From Histomonas meleagridis (taxonomy: Eukaryota; Parabasalia; Tritrichomonadida; Dientamoebidae): a stretch of 64,000 bases of DNA. Below the pieces are notes generated by a model, which was given only the letters and a program-made list of their open reading frames with translations, was not told the origin of the DNA and did not search any database. Below, piece by piece: positions 40,378 through 49,461 of the stretch. The stretch lies in the NCBI GenBank assembly GCA_020186115.1, contig WSYJ01000113.1:310001-374000 (forward strand), given 5' to 3'. A program made the position numbers and the translations under genes. How positions within the stretch are numbered: position 1 is the stretch's first letter; every line of letters begins with the position of its first letter.

Positions 40378-40815
40378 ATGATCAATGCTTTGCTTTTAAC
40401 TATTATAATTATTTTATTGATTCTAATAATACTTGTAAACAAAGAAAATTCAGTAGCAATGAAGCTTTTTGTTCTCAGCAAAAATTCAGATAATGATATT
40501 TTCAAAAATAACAGTTTACAGAACATAGAAGCAACAAAAGGACATGAACCATCAAGGTATTTTAAATATTCAACTTTACAACATAGAAAAATAAGAAGTT
40601 TGAAAGATTTAAGTAGTTCATCAAGCACACCTACTCCAAATAACAGATCACCTACTGAAGAAAAAAAGAGCTGGTTTATAGATCCATCATTACTTAGAAA
40701 CATATTTTCATCAAAACAAAAATATAAAATGAATGCTCAACCTCTTAATCAAGAGAAACCCAAGAAGTTTTCATATAAAATTCAAAATGCATATAAAAAT
40801 CGTACAAATTATTAG
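40378..40815 (+). CDS. Small signal-anchor protein (unknown)
   Basis: A 145-residue ORF. A strong hydrophobic helix at residues 2-19 is followed by a Lys/Asn/Ser-rich, probably disordered, region with a Ser run ('LSSSSSTPTPNN'). No Cys, no domain. It could be a small type II membrane protein or a secreted basic peptide. A convergent gene (VPS26) ends 280 bases downstream. Confidence 0.45.
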   Translation: MINALLLTIIIILLILIILVNKENSVAMKLFVLSKNSDNDIFKNNSLQNIEATKGHEPSRYFKYSTLQHRKIRSLKDLSSSSSTPTPNNRSPTEEKKSWFIDPSLLRNIFSSKQKYKMNAQPLNQEKPKKFSYKIQNAYKNRTNY

Positions 40816-41093
40816 TAGTCAAACAATAATTAATGTCTTAATAAAAATACTGTTTTTTCTTATTTGCAATTTTTATAAAAATTATTTTCTGCTTGAGAAA
40901 TTATAAAATCAAAGCATTCCATATATTCATTCAATGAACTTTTAATGTTTCCAAAGTTTAAATAACGAGTCAAATGTGAAAAATTGTTATTTTCTTTCCA
41001 AGAAGAGATTTACGATACAGAAATTTCAGAGTAAAGAATTGAATTTTCTATCGTTATCATTTTCAAAAATTTACAAATTCAATTATCTGTTGT

Positions 41094-41969
41094 TTACTCA
41101 GAAGCAAACCTATCAAAAGTGACTTTCATTCTCTTGAAGTACCTTTTTCCGTTTTCGTCGATCAATTGGACACGAAGATAGTGTTCAACTTTGAGTGGTG
41201 AGTCTCTGTATCCTTTGAATGACCAAATGTGACTATTTCCCAAAAACAAACGAATTGGGATGTTATCACCTCTCACTGGCGAACCATCCATAATTTCGTA
41301 TGTGTTGAGAACTGTTCTCTTTTTGATGTAAGTATTTGAATCTTCGAAAATTTCATTACAATAAACAGATATAGACATATAAACAATCCTTAATTTCACA
41401 AGAATAAAGAATGCAGCACCTGAAATAGAATCGTTGATGTCATATTGTGTTTGAGGAAAGACAAATTCTATATGTAATACATTACGAATACCAACTTCAT
41501 TATGAATTGAAACGGGTTCTGGTCTTGGAGCAAAGATCATAACAGCAAATGGCTTTTGAACAACAAAGTCAGAAATACGATGAACAATAATAACTTCAAT
41601 TCCATAAACAGCAGAAACTCCAACGCCATAGTATGAACCAGTTGGATATGATAAATGATCGAACTTAAAATCTGTGTTGATCTCTTGTGAAAGCGTTCCC
41701 TCAGGAGTTAAAAATTGACTTCTTTCATAAAACCTTGAAAGCCTTTCACCTTTCTCATTTCTGTATTCTCCGAATAGTCTAAGATTTATTCCTTTATGCT
41801 GAACAGATTTTCCTGGTGGAGTAATAGTAAGTTTTCCTGTGACTGTTTCATTTTGACCATAAATAGGAATATCTTCCGTGAGGAGGTGACCGTATTTTTC
41901 TTTGAGTTCAGCATTTCCATTGATGGTTATTGTAACAGTGGGATCCTTTCGGAACAAGCCAGAAAGCAT
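41094..41969 (-). CDS. VPS26: Retromer subunit VPS26
   Basis: A 291-residue protein (human VPS26A 327). It has the arrestin-like two-lobe fold with family blocks 'ITPPGKSVQHKGINLRLFGEY' (shortened here), 'FDHLSYPTGSYYG', 'YGIEVIIVHRISDFV', 'IEFVFPQTQYDINDSISG' and 'GDNIPIRLFLGNS'. VPS26 forms the retromer trimer with VPS35 and VPS29 on endosomes and helps choose cargo for return to the Golgi or surface. The C-terminal disordered tail of animal proteins is missing. It fits with the Rab, R-SNARE, BEACH and sortilin-like genes in this window; sortilin-type proteins are classical retromer cargo. Confidence 0.95.
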   Translation of the reverse strand: MLSGLFRKDPTVTITINGNAELKEKYGHLLTEDIPIYGQNETVTGKLTITPPGKSVQHKGINLRLFGEYRNEKGERLSRFYERSQFLTPEGTLSQEINTDFKFDHLSYPTGSYYGVGVSAVYGIEVIIVHRISDFVVQKPFAVMIFAPRPEPVSIHNEVGIRNVLHIEFVFPQTQYDINDSISGAAFFILVKLRIVYMSISVYCNEIFEDSNTYIKKRTVLNTYEIMDGSPVRGDNIPIRLFLGNSHIWSFKGYRDSPLKVEHYLRVQLIDENGKRYFKRMKVTFDRFASE

Positions 41970-42249
41970 TCAAATGTTTGCATCGGTTATTTGCGGTTAA
42001 TTGTCAATTCGAAAAAATCGGAACATTTTCATCAAAATCACAACTCTCAGTCAGTAAAACGCAATTCTTTACATTTTATTGTGATCAAAATAGGATTTTG
42101 CATAACGTGTTCTCTTTTATTTAATAAAAAATTATGTTGACATTGATCATTTTTAATATTTTTGTGCTTCTATCTTCAAAAAACATTAGAAATATCAGAG
42201 TTAAAGGGCGTAAAATGCCTGAACAGTATGAATTTTTTCCAAATTTCCT

Positions 42250-42963
42250 ATGCTCGAAAAGATGAAGAGAAGTGTCAAAAACATCAAAACCGTTTCAATT
42301 CAACCGAACAAAGATTGTCAAAACAATCAGATGTCTGATTCAGAGATCTACGAAACAAATGAAATTGAATTTCCTTGGGAAGGGCGCATTCTAGTCGTCT
42401 CAAACTTGTCGTATGATGTCCGTCCTTCAGACCTTCGAGATCACTTTGCAAAGCTTGGTAAAATTTATCGAGTTGATATAGAACGTAACAAGCATGGCGA
42501 ATCAAATGGCCTTGGATTTATTGAATTTGCTTCTCCATCTGACTGCAATACAGCAGCAGAACAAGATGGATTAGAATTTCAAGGACGTAAACTAAAATGC
42601 AAAGTTGCCCTCAAGCCTCCAGCAGAACTCGTAAGATTTTACATCAGGGACATCAATAAGAGACAAGTTTCTGAAAGAATTCGTCAAAGGATCATTGATG
42701 AAAGTCAAAACGGTCAACCTGAGCCTACTCCAATTCCAAAGCGAATCAGGAAAACTTTGCCATATAAGAGAAGATATGATAAACCCCCAAGTAGCAAGCA
42801 TCATTCCAAAGATTACTCATCTGATTATTACTCAAGTCCAAGCTACTCTTACTCATCAGGATATAGCGGCTCGGATTACTCCGATTATAACTCTTATTCT
42901 GGCTCTTATTCATATTCTAGTGGAAGTTCATATTCCGGAAGCTCATACTCCCAAAGTGATTAA
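42250..42963 (+). CDS. RRM RNA-binding protein with Ser/Tyr-rich tail
   Basis: A 237-residue protein; a start at the Met of 'MSDSEIYE' (42331) is also possible, as AATCAGATG precedes it. One RRM lies at ~46-122 with RNP2 'ILVVSNLS' and RNP1 'NGLGFIEF'. Then comes an Arg/Lys-rich segment and a ~55-residue tail of Ser, Tyr and Gly ('YSSGYSGSDYSDYNSYSG'), comparable to SR or FUS-like low-complexity tails that phase-separate. It probably takes part in mRNA processing or export. The spliceosomal GTPase Snu114 is the next gene. Confidence 0.85.
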   Translation: MLEKMKRSVKNIKTVSIQPNKDCQNNQMSDSEIYETNEIEFPWEGRILVVSNLSYDVRPSDLRDHFAKLGKIYRVDIERNKHGESNGLGFIEFASPSDCNTAAEQDGLEFQGRKLKCKVALKPPAELVRFYIRDINKRQVSERIRQRIIDESQNGQPEPTPIPKRIRKTLPYKRRYDKPPSSKHHSKDYSSDYYSSPSYSYSSGYSGSDYSDYNSYSGSYSYSSGSSYSGSSYSQSD

Positions 42964-43408
42964 ACTATTTCATAAATAATTGCGCAGCCCCTTTTTAGTC
43001 CAAATTATTATCAACAAATTTTTAACGAAAATGCTTGATTTTTATTCAAAAAATCAATAAATTATAATCATAAACTTTTTAGTATTTGTTATATTTTCAT
43101 CACTCAATATTAAGAACTTCTGTTTGTACAATTTGATCTTGATAATGAAGCGAAAAACACATTTTTTTCATATTTCAAAGAGGATAATAAAGTATTCAAA
43201 AAAACAAAAAGTACCTTAAAAAAATCAATTTGATCTTCACACATCGTGTGACAATTGTTCTATTACCACATATTTGCATGATATTTTTGTACATAATAAA
43301 AATGTGATGTTTTTATAATTTTTAAGAAGTTTGGAGGCAATATTTTTTGTTTGACCAAAACTATTGTGAAATCCAAAGGTTTGTTCGAATCTATCGTCTA
43401 ACAAACAA
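42964..43408. other. Intergenic, AT-rich
   Basis: About 445 bases between two plus-strand genes. No gene or structured element is seen. Confidence 0.5.
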
Positions 43409-46255
43409 ATGAACTTCAACAAATTTGATGAATTCGGTAATTATATTGGAGATGGAGAATCTGACTCTTCTGAAACAAGTGAAGATGAAGACGAACAACA
43501 AGATTTCCATGGTCCAACAGAAAACTCCACAGAAATATCAGTTCTTCCAGAAGATAAAGAATTCTATGCAAATCCAAATGATGTTTATCCAAGCTACACC
43601 AAAGTAAAAAACGAAGATGAAGATAGACAAGATTACACTGAACCAATTATTCAACCCATTCATCATCGAGTTGTTGCATCTGATATGAAAAAACGTCCAT
43701 CAACAGTATATTCCACAGAATTTCTCATATCCCTTTTTGAAAGTGGACATCGTATTCGTAACGTTGCAGTTGTTGGATCAATTGGTCATGGAAAAACCGA
43801 ATTAGTTGATTCACTTGTTCGTGAAACACACCCCAACATTATTGAGCAAGCAGTTACTAATCGTGATGTAACAAACCAAATTCTTGGTGAAGGTCGACGT
43901 ATCGATCGACTTGGATGGACAGATCGACTTTTCCTTGAAAAGCGCCGTCGAATGTCGATCCTTACTGAAGTTATGTCCATGGTTGAAGAAGATCTTGAAG
44001 GCCGTCAGTATGCGCTTTCATTGATCGACACTCCGGGGCACCCCGATTTTCTTGATCAAGTCATTTGCGGCCTTTCCATCGCTGATGGCGTGATCTTTTG
44101 TGTTGATTCCATTGAAGGTCTCACTAATGTTGGAAAGAGGCTTTTAAACCAAGTTATTGAGTTTAATTTACCAATGGTTTTAGTTATTACCAAAATTGAC
44201 AGACTAATTCTCGAAGTTAAACTTCCACCTGAAGAAGCCCACAAGAAGTTACGCCGTATTATTGAAGAAGTTAACACACATCTTAGTCAATGTCAATATC
44301 CATATCGATTATCACCCGAACTCTTTAATGTTGCCTTTACTAGTGCCCAATTTTCATTGTGTTTTACGTGTGAATCCATTGGCCTTATGTATAATCGCAA
44401 CGTTTCCGTGAATTACAAATTTAGTGAAGATTTCCATCTTCGAATGAACACCAAAAAGACGGATGGCAAAGCATTTGGCGCACGTCTATGGGGCGATTAT
44501 CGTGTAGATGGACGCCGTATCATCACCTCTACCTCCAAAGAATTACCACATCCATTTTTAATTTTTGTCCTCGAGCCATTATACAAAGTTTTCACGCATG
44601 TCCTATCATATGAACCCAAAGAATTCAGTCGTTTATTACATGTTCCATTAACCACAAGTGAAGAAAAACTTAACACTGCTCCATTATTACAAATTGTATT
44701 ATCGCGAATCTTTGGTACTTTTGCATCACTTGTTCAAATCATTGGCGAAAACATTCCAAGTCCATGTGACAAGACATTACCCGAGAGCAAATCTAATATT
44801 GTTGCGTTTGCTCCCAAATTTGTTCCATCGACAAATGGCGAAAATATATATGCGATTGTTCGAGTGTTTCGAGGCGAACTTAAAGAAGGCGATCAATTGT
44901 TTGCGATACCTGAATCATATCGCGAGACACAAGTTGATGATCCGACAGTAACAATTGGACCAATTGCTCTTCCACATGTTCGATATGACACATTAATTCC
45001 TAAAGCAGTCCAAGGGATGATAGTTAAGATCCAATACACTAATCCGAAGTTGACTGAAATCTCCACACTTACAGATGTATTAGCGAACCCATTACCGCCA
45101 TTGTTGTTACCATTACCACTTATGAAGATTGCTGTCGAAGAACTCGATCCGAATAAGCATAACGAAATGATCCAATCAATTAATTCGGCGATATTATGTT
45201 ATCCCGGATTAAAAGTGAATATCTCGATTAATGATGAACATACATTATTAGGCACTGGCGAAATGTATTTAGATTGCGTAATGTATGACATAAGAAATAC
45301 ATTCCAAAGTATCGAAGTTAAAGTGAGTGATCCTTTTGTCGTCTTTAATGAAACAGTCGAAAACAAAAGCCTTACGATATGTGAAGCTAAAATCGATGAC
45401 AATAATTCATTCGGTATAATAGCTGAACCTTTAACTAACGCTACATTAAATGGGTTGGAAACAGGACATATTAATAGTGCAAAAGATTTATCGAAAGCAT
45501 TGCAATCATTGGGTTGGGATCAATTGGAAGCTGATAATGTGTTATGTTTCGGACCAAACCCTATAATGGGCCCGAATATTCTTGTGGATGATTTTGGGAA
45601 TTTAGCAAACTTTTCGAACATGATTAAGATGACAATACAAAGAAGTTTCGTATGGGCTACACAACAAGGACCTCTCTGTGACGAAATGATGCGTGGAGTT
45701 AAAATTAGAATTGCTGACGTGAATATTAATGATGAAAAAAGTTTAATCCCAGTAAAAATTATTCCAGCTGTCAGAAAGGCAATCTTCGCTTCTTTCATGG
45801 CAGCAAAGCCAAGATTGATGGAGCCCGTTAATTACGTGGAAATTATTACTCCACCTGTATGTATATCATTCATTAAGACTTTAATAGAAAAAAGAAGAGG
45901 AAAAGTGCTAAAGGACGATGTCCCAATCCAGGGTACCCCGCTGGCGGTTTTGACATGTGAAATCCCTTTGGTGGACTCGTTCGGTTTCGAAGTGGACGTA
46001 AGATCAAAAACAAAGGGACAGGCATTCGCTTTGCAATTCTTTAATAGATGGAATTTGGTGCCCGGTGACCCATTAAATACAGAAATTCAATTAAGACCTT
46101 TGGAGCCTTCACCTGATTTCGCCCTTTCTTATGAATTCGTCTTGAAGACAAGGAGAAGAAAGGGATTGTCAGAAGAAGTTGATATGTCCAAATTCTTTGA
46201 TGACGAATTACTTATTGAAATTGCACAGTTGACGCGTTCCGAAGAGGATAATTGA
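43409..46255 (+). CDS. EFTUD2: U5 snRNP GTPase Snu114/EFTUD2
   Basis: A 948-residue protein (human 972). An acidic N-terminus (~15-80) is followed by an EF-2-like GTPase: G1 'GSIGHGKT' (~123), G3 'DTPGHPDF' (~207), G4 'TKID' (~255). EF-2-type domains II-V follow, with 'GTGEMYLDCVMYDIRN' and 'PALEPSP'-like end region 'LRPLEPSPDFA'. The acidic lead and the sequence between G domain and domain II identify Snu114 rather than eEF2. It controls Brr2 and thus activation and release of the spliceosome. Its presence supports real splicing in this intron-poor genome. The G4 Asn is replaced by Thr ('ITKIDRL'). Confidence 0.95.
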   Translation: MNFNKFDEFGNYIGDGESDSSETSEDEDEQQDFHGPTENSTEISVLPEDKEFYANPNDVYPSYTKVKNEDEDRQDYTEPIIQPIHHRVVASDMKKRPSTVYSTEFLISLFESGHRIRNVAVVGSIGHGKTELVDSLVRETHPNIIEQAVTNRDVTNQILGEGRRIDRLGWTDRLFLEKRRRMSILTEVMSMVEEDLEGRQYALSLIDTPGHPDFLDQVICGLSIADGVIFCVDSIEGLTNVGKRLLNQVIEFNLPMVLVITKIDRLILEVKLPPEEAHKKLRRIIEEVNTHLSQCQYPYRLSPELFNVAFTSAQFSLCFTCESIGLMYNRNVSVNYKFSEDFHLRMNTKKTDGKAFGARLWGDYRVDGRRIITSTSKELPHPFLIFVLEPLYKVFTHVLSYEPKEFSRLLHVPLTTSEEKLNTAPLLQIVLSRIFGTFASLVQIIGENIPSPCDKTLPESKSNIVAFAPKFVPSTNGENIYAIVRVFRGELKEGDQLFAIPESYRETQVDDPTVTIGPIALPHVRYDTLIPKAVQGMIVKIQYTNPKLTEISTLTDVLANPLPPLLLPLPLMKIAVEELDPNKHNEMIQSINSAILCYPGLKVNISINDEHTLLGTGEMYLDCVMYDIRNTFQSIEVKVSDPFVVFNETVENKSLTICEAKIDDNNSFGIIAEPLTNATLNGLETGHINSAKDLSKALQSLGWDQLEADNVLCFGPNPIMGPNILVDDFGNLANFSNMIKMTIQRSFVWATQQGPLCDEMMRGVKIRIADVNINDEKSLIPVKIIPAVRKAIFASFMAAKPRLMEPVNYVEIITPPVCISFIKTLIEKRRGKVLKDDVPIQGTPLAVLTCEIPLVDSFGFEVDVRSKTKGQAFALQFFNRWNLVPGDPLNTEIQLRPLEPSPDFALSYEFVLKTRRRKGLSEEVDMSKFFDDELLIEIAQLTRSEEDN

Positions 46256-46474
46256 TTGAGTAAATTAGAATATTTTTTTAAATAAAACGAGAATAAATTC
46301 TTTAATAAACTGTTGTGAAAAACCTGTCTACAGGAATTAATTACAAAATCAAAAAAAAAACACTACTAAAGGTGTTCTCTATTAATAATGCTACAGTGTA
46401 GGCGTGGGTTATATAATAGGTGTCGGTCAACAGGGTTTTCATTGCAGTCTATACAAAATGTTTCAACATCAATT

Positions 46475-46491
46475 AAAAAAAAACAAAAAAA
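46475..46491 (-). terminator. RNA polymerase III terminator of tRNA-Arg
   Basis: Immediately after the tRNA 3' end the transcribed strand reads seven T, one G, then nine T, a strong pol III stop. Confidence 0.8.
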
Positions 46492-46492
46492 T

Positions 46493-46565
46493 GGGCCCCG
46501 GCAGGGGTCGAACCCGCAATCTTATCCTTAGGAGGGACACGCCTTATCCATTGGGCCACGAGGCC
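46493..46565 (-). tRNA. tRNA-Arg (anticodon CCU)
   Basis: 73 nt folding into a full cloverleaf: acceptor GGCCTCG/CGGGGCC (one T-G pair), D stem GCC/GGC, anticodon stem TGTCC/GGATA, loop CTCCTAA with anticodon CCT (reads AGG), variable loop AGATT, T stem GCGGG/CCTGC with loop TTCGACC. Discriminator base is C; CCA is not encoded. There is no intron. The B box GGTTCGACC is intact. It lies between two plus-strand protein genes, with a T-run terminator directly downstream. Confidence 0.95.
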
Positions 46566-46910
46566 ATTCAAAAACCAAAATTTTGATAATCAATTTAATA
46601 ATGAAAACAAATTAACCCATTTTTCATAAAATATAAAATTAATAAAAACGAATAATTTTTCATTAAAAGAATTCATTTGTAAGAATTGTTATTCATTATT
46701 CATGTAAACGTATAATAAAGTATAATTATTTTATTGCTTCCTTGAAGGAATCTTTGCTTTCGTTTCACAAAATCTTCTCTTTGAATTTTCAATTGAAATG
46801 TATTTTGATACACTTCCAAGCAAATTTTTCTGGGGCACACCTCACCTGTATCAAAAGCTGTTCGATGATCCATTTTTCTTTGAAATGCTCCTGAATTTTT
46901 GAAAGAATGC
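46566..46910. other. Intergenic, AT-rich
   Basis: About 345 bases between the tRNA 5' side and the ARM-repeat gene. No gene is seen; this would hold upstream elements of the tRNA. Confidence 0.5.
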
Positions 46911-48467
46911 ATGGGCTTTCGTTTTGAAATTCAATCTGATTTTCTCAGCCATATTCGACCTATTCAAAAATTGAATGGCACCAGCCAATCCAAAGTTTTG
47001 CTCATGATGTGCAATTGCACATGTAATTTGGATTCCTTCACATCTCTGAGGAACCTTGATGCTGATCTAACGAACTATGAAGAAAGGTGGTGTAAAGAGA
47101 GAACCGAAAGAACAAACAAATTGCGCAAACTCTTTTTCCCCAACCAAGTTCACATTATCAATCATAGTTCATCACTCGGTACCCTTACAAAAGAACTTGA
47201 ACAATTTGAAAAGCAACGGATTGACACACAAAATGCAATCAACATATTAAGTTCACATGATTCAAACGCAATTGATAATTTGGCTAAGTCATTGATTACT
47301 CTTTCATCTCAAAAGCCATGCCCACTTTGTCAAATCCTTAAAAATGAAGAGTTTTTACATGCATTATCAAATTCCCTTACATACGATTTTCTCTCTGCTG
47401 ATGACCTTTCTTTGCTTATTGGTGCACTTGCTTCTATCTTTCCGTTCTGTGGAAACCTTCAAGAAGATATCATCAATGATGGAATTTGCATTTATTTGTC
47501 AAACTTCATAGAATCCGATAATGTCAAAATTCTTGAATCTTGTCTTTATCTTATCCGTTCCATCAGTTCCTCATCCAACTATGCTCGCGATGCCATTCTT
47601 TGCATGGGATTATATTCACAGTTAATCTCCATAGCCAAACGTCAAATTAGCGAGCCCATGACCATTGCAGCATGTGAGTGTCTTCGTATCATCTTTTCCT
47701 TTGATGACGATGCCGATTCCCAAATTCTGACATCATGCATTTCACCCATTATTGAGCTTCTCCAGATCCCATTAAAGCCAGCCATCATCCAAGTGATTGA
47801 ATGTTTAGTTGAAATCACCAACAAAGTCCCCTCATTAGTATTTGTATTTTTTGATCTTGGCATTGTCGGGAATATTATCTCACTTCTAGATGACCCAGAC
47901 ATTCAAGGACCCGCTCTCAAGCTTGCTGGTAACATGAGTGTATCACAGCCACAACAAATCAAAGAAATGTTATCATACGGATTACTCGATAAATTATCGA
48001 AGTTATTCCATACGAAATATGTCTCCGATACGTTATGGATAATTTCAAATTTATTAGAATCTGTACCTGATTCGATAGCGCCAATTTTTAATAGTAATTT
48101 TGTCCAACAATTAATTGGACTATCAAATGATTGTACATTTGAAATCAAAAAAGAAATTTCATTTCTTTTAGCGACGTTAATAGTTTTTTCATCAGATGAA
48201 ATTACATTTAAAATGATAACACCAGAAGTTGTCGGAATTCTCGTCGAAATGCTCGGCTGTGGTTGCATTAATATAACAATGAGATGTTTAGACGCAATTG
48301 TTGACTTCATTCGGGTTATTATATCCGTCCAAAAGTTCGATTTGTTTGATGTTTTCATTGAAGAAGGTCTCCGAGATAGATTGGAAGATTTAGAGGATAC
48401 ATCAAATGAAAATATTGCGGAAAGAGCAAATTATATTACTTCACAATTAAATAACTATTCTAATTAA
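46911..48467 (+). CDS. Armadillo-repeat protein (importin-alpha-like)
   Basis: The first ATG in the frame is at 46911 (518 residues); a later double Met ('LLMMCNCT') may be the real start. After a charged helix ('ERWCKERTERTNKLRKLFF', vaguely like an importin-beta-binding segment) come eight or more ~42-residue ARM repeats from ~150 to the end, e.g. 'NVKILESCLYLIRSISSSS', 'EPMTIAACECLRIIFSFDD', 'ALKLAGNMSVSQPQQI', 'DTLWIISNLLES'. The last is close to the importin-alpha 'WA.SN' helix. Most trichomonad ARM proteins of this kind are divergent; nuclear import is a possible, unproven role. Confidence 0.75.
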   Translation: MGFRFEIQSDFLSHIRPIQKLNGTSQSKVLLMMCNCTCNLDSFTSLRNLDADLTNYEERWCKERTERTNKLRKLFFPNQVHIINHSSSLGTLTKELEQFEKQRIDTQNAINILSSHDSNAIDNLAKSLITLSSQKPCPLCQILKNEEFLHALSNSLTYDFLSADDLSLLIGALASIFPFCGNLQEDIINDGICIYLSNFIESDNVKILESCLYLIRSISSSSNYARDAILCMGLYSQLISIAKRQISEPMTIAACECLRIIFSFDDDADSQILTSCISPIIELLQIPLKPAIIQVIECLVEITNKVPSLVFVFFDLGIVGNIISLLDDPDIQGPALKLAGNMSVSQPQQIKEMLSYGLLDKLSKLFHTKYVSDTLWIISNLLESVPDSIAPIFNSNFVQQLIGLSNDCTFEIKKEISFLLATLIVFSSDEITFKMITPEVVGILVEMLGCGCINITMRCLDAIVDFIRVIISVQKFDLFDVFIEEGLRDRLEDLEDTSNENIAERANYITSQLNNYSN

Positions 48468-48654
48468 ACATATTAAATAAATAATTGATATGTAAATCCA
48501 TATTTAAATAGTAAAAGCGAATTGTGGTAAAACAAATCTTTCGATTATAGAGCTATTGATACTTTAGATTAGTTTTATGGTTAATCATAAGTTACACGGC
48601 AATATACATTCTCCTCGTTTCATCAGTGTTGCAAAAACCGCAAAAGAAAAATTA

Positions 48655-48743
48655 CAGTGCCGGACACGAAAATCTGTCCATCGTCCCGAAGTTTCTGTCC
48701 ACTTCAATTAGGAAATAAAAACAGATTTTCGTGCCCGGTACTG
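48655..48743. mobile_element. 89-bp Tc1/mariner-type MITE
   Basis: Terminal inverted repeats of 23 bp begin CAGTGCCGGACACG at the left and mirror at the right (two mismatches), separated by ~43 bp. The element is flanked on both sides by TA, the target duplication of Tc1/mariner elements (48653-48654 and 48744-48745). There is no coding capacity, so it would depend on a transposase elsewhere. Confidence 0.75.
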
Positions 48744-49461
48744 TAAATTGGAGGTTAAATATTTCGATCGTTTTTTATGTGTTTTTAACCAAAAAGTAAT
48801 TTTACCATATAACTTCCACGATACAAAGGAAGTTCGATCAGTTAAAAACAATTTAATATAATTTTGTTCTCTATTCTCTACTCTTAATTTTTTTCTATGT
48901 ACTTCATTCTTTCATTAAAATAAATTTTTTTGTCTTATTATTAAATTTTATTTCATTTTTAGATTGGATATTTCGAATATTCCCTAAAAATCACTCCCCT
49001 TGAACTTTATAAGAATATAAATCAAAAGTATATGATTATTTTATTCTGATGACTTTATTCTCATTGTAAATATATGTACAATGATTTTCATGTTAATTGA
49101 TATATAAATACTTTTGAGTTAATAACAAGATAATAATAATAAACATTATTTTTAATCAATGCATACATAGTCTTTATATTTCTTCCTACATTATTTATTA
49201 TATCTCTCACATAAATTAGATACATTATAAATAGATATAATTTCAATGTGTCATAAGTTAATAATATTATTTTAATAATTATTGTTCTTTCTAAGTTAAT
49301 AAAAATAAACATGTGAATAACGTCATCAATTAAAATTAATTAGATGGCAGCGACACTTTTTAAACTTCGCTCAAAAAGTGGTATTACTTGTTTATATCAA
49401 AATTCAAACACACTTTATCAAATAAATGTTTAACACAAGGAACCGTAGATTATTTTTTCAA
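48744..49461. other. Intergenic, very AT-rich
   Basis: About 700 bases with no coding frame; long TA/TAATAA runs. Nothing else is seen. Confidence 0.5.

Noticed and set aside
46404-46586. 60-codon plus-strand ORF over the tRNA
   Set aside because: It is the antisense of tRNA-Arg(CCU); it has no conserved protein character.
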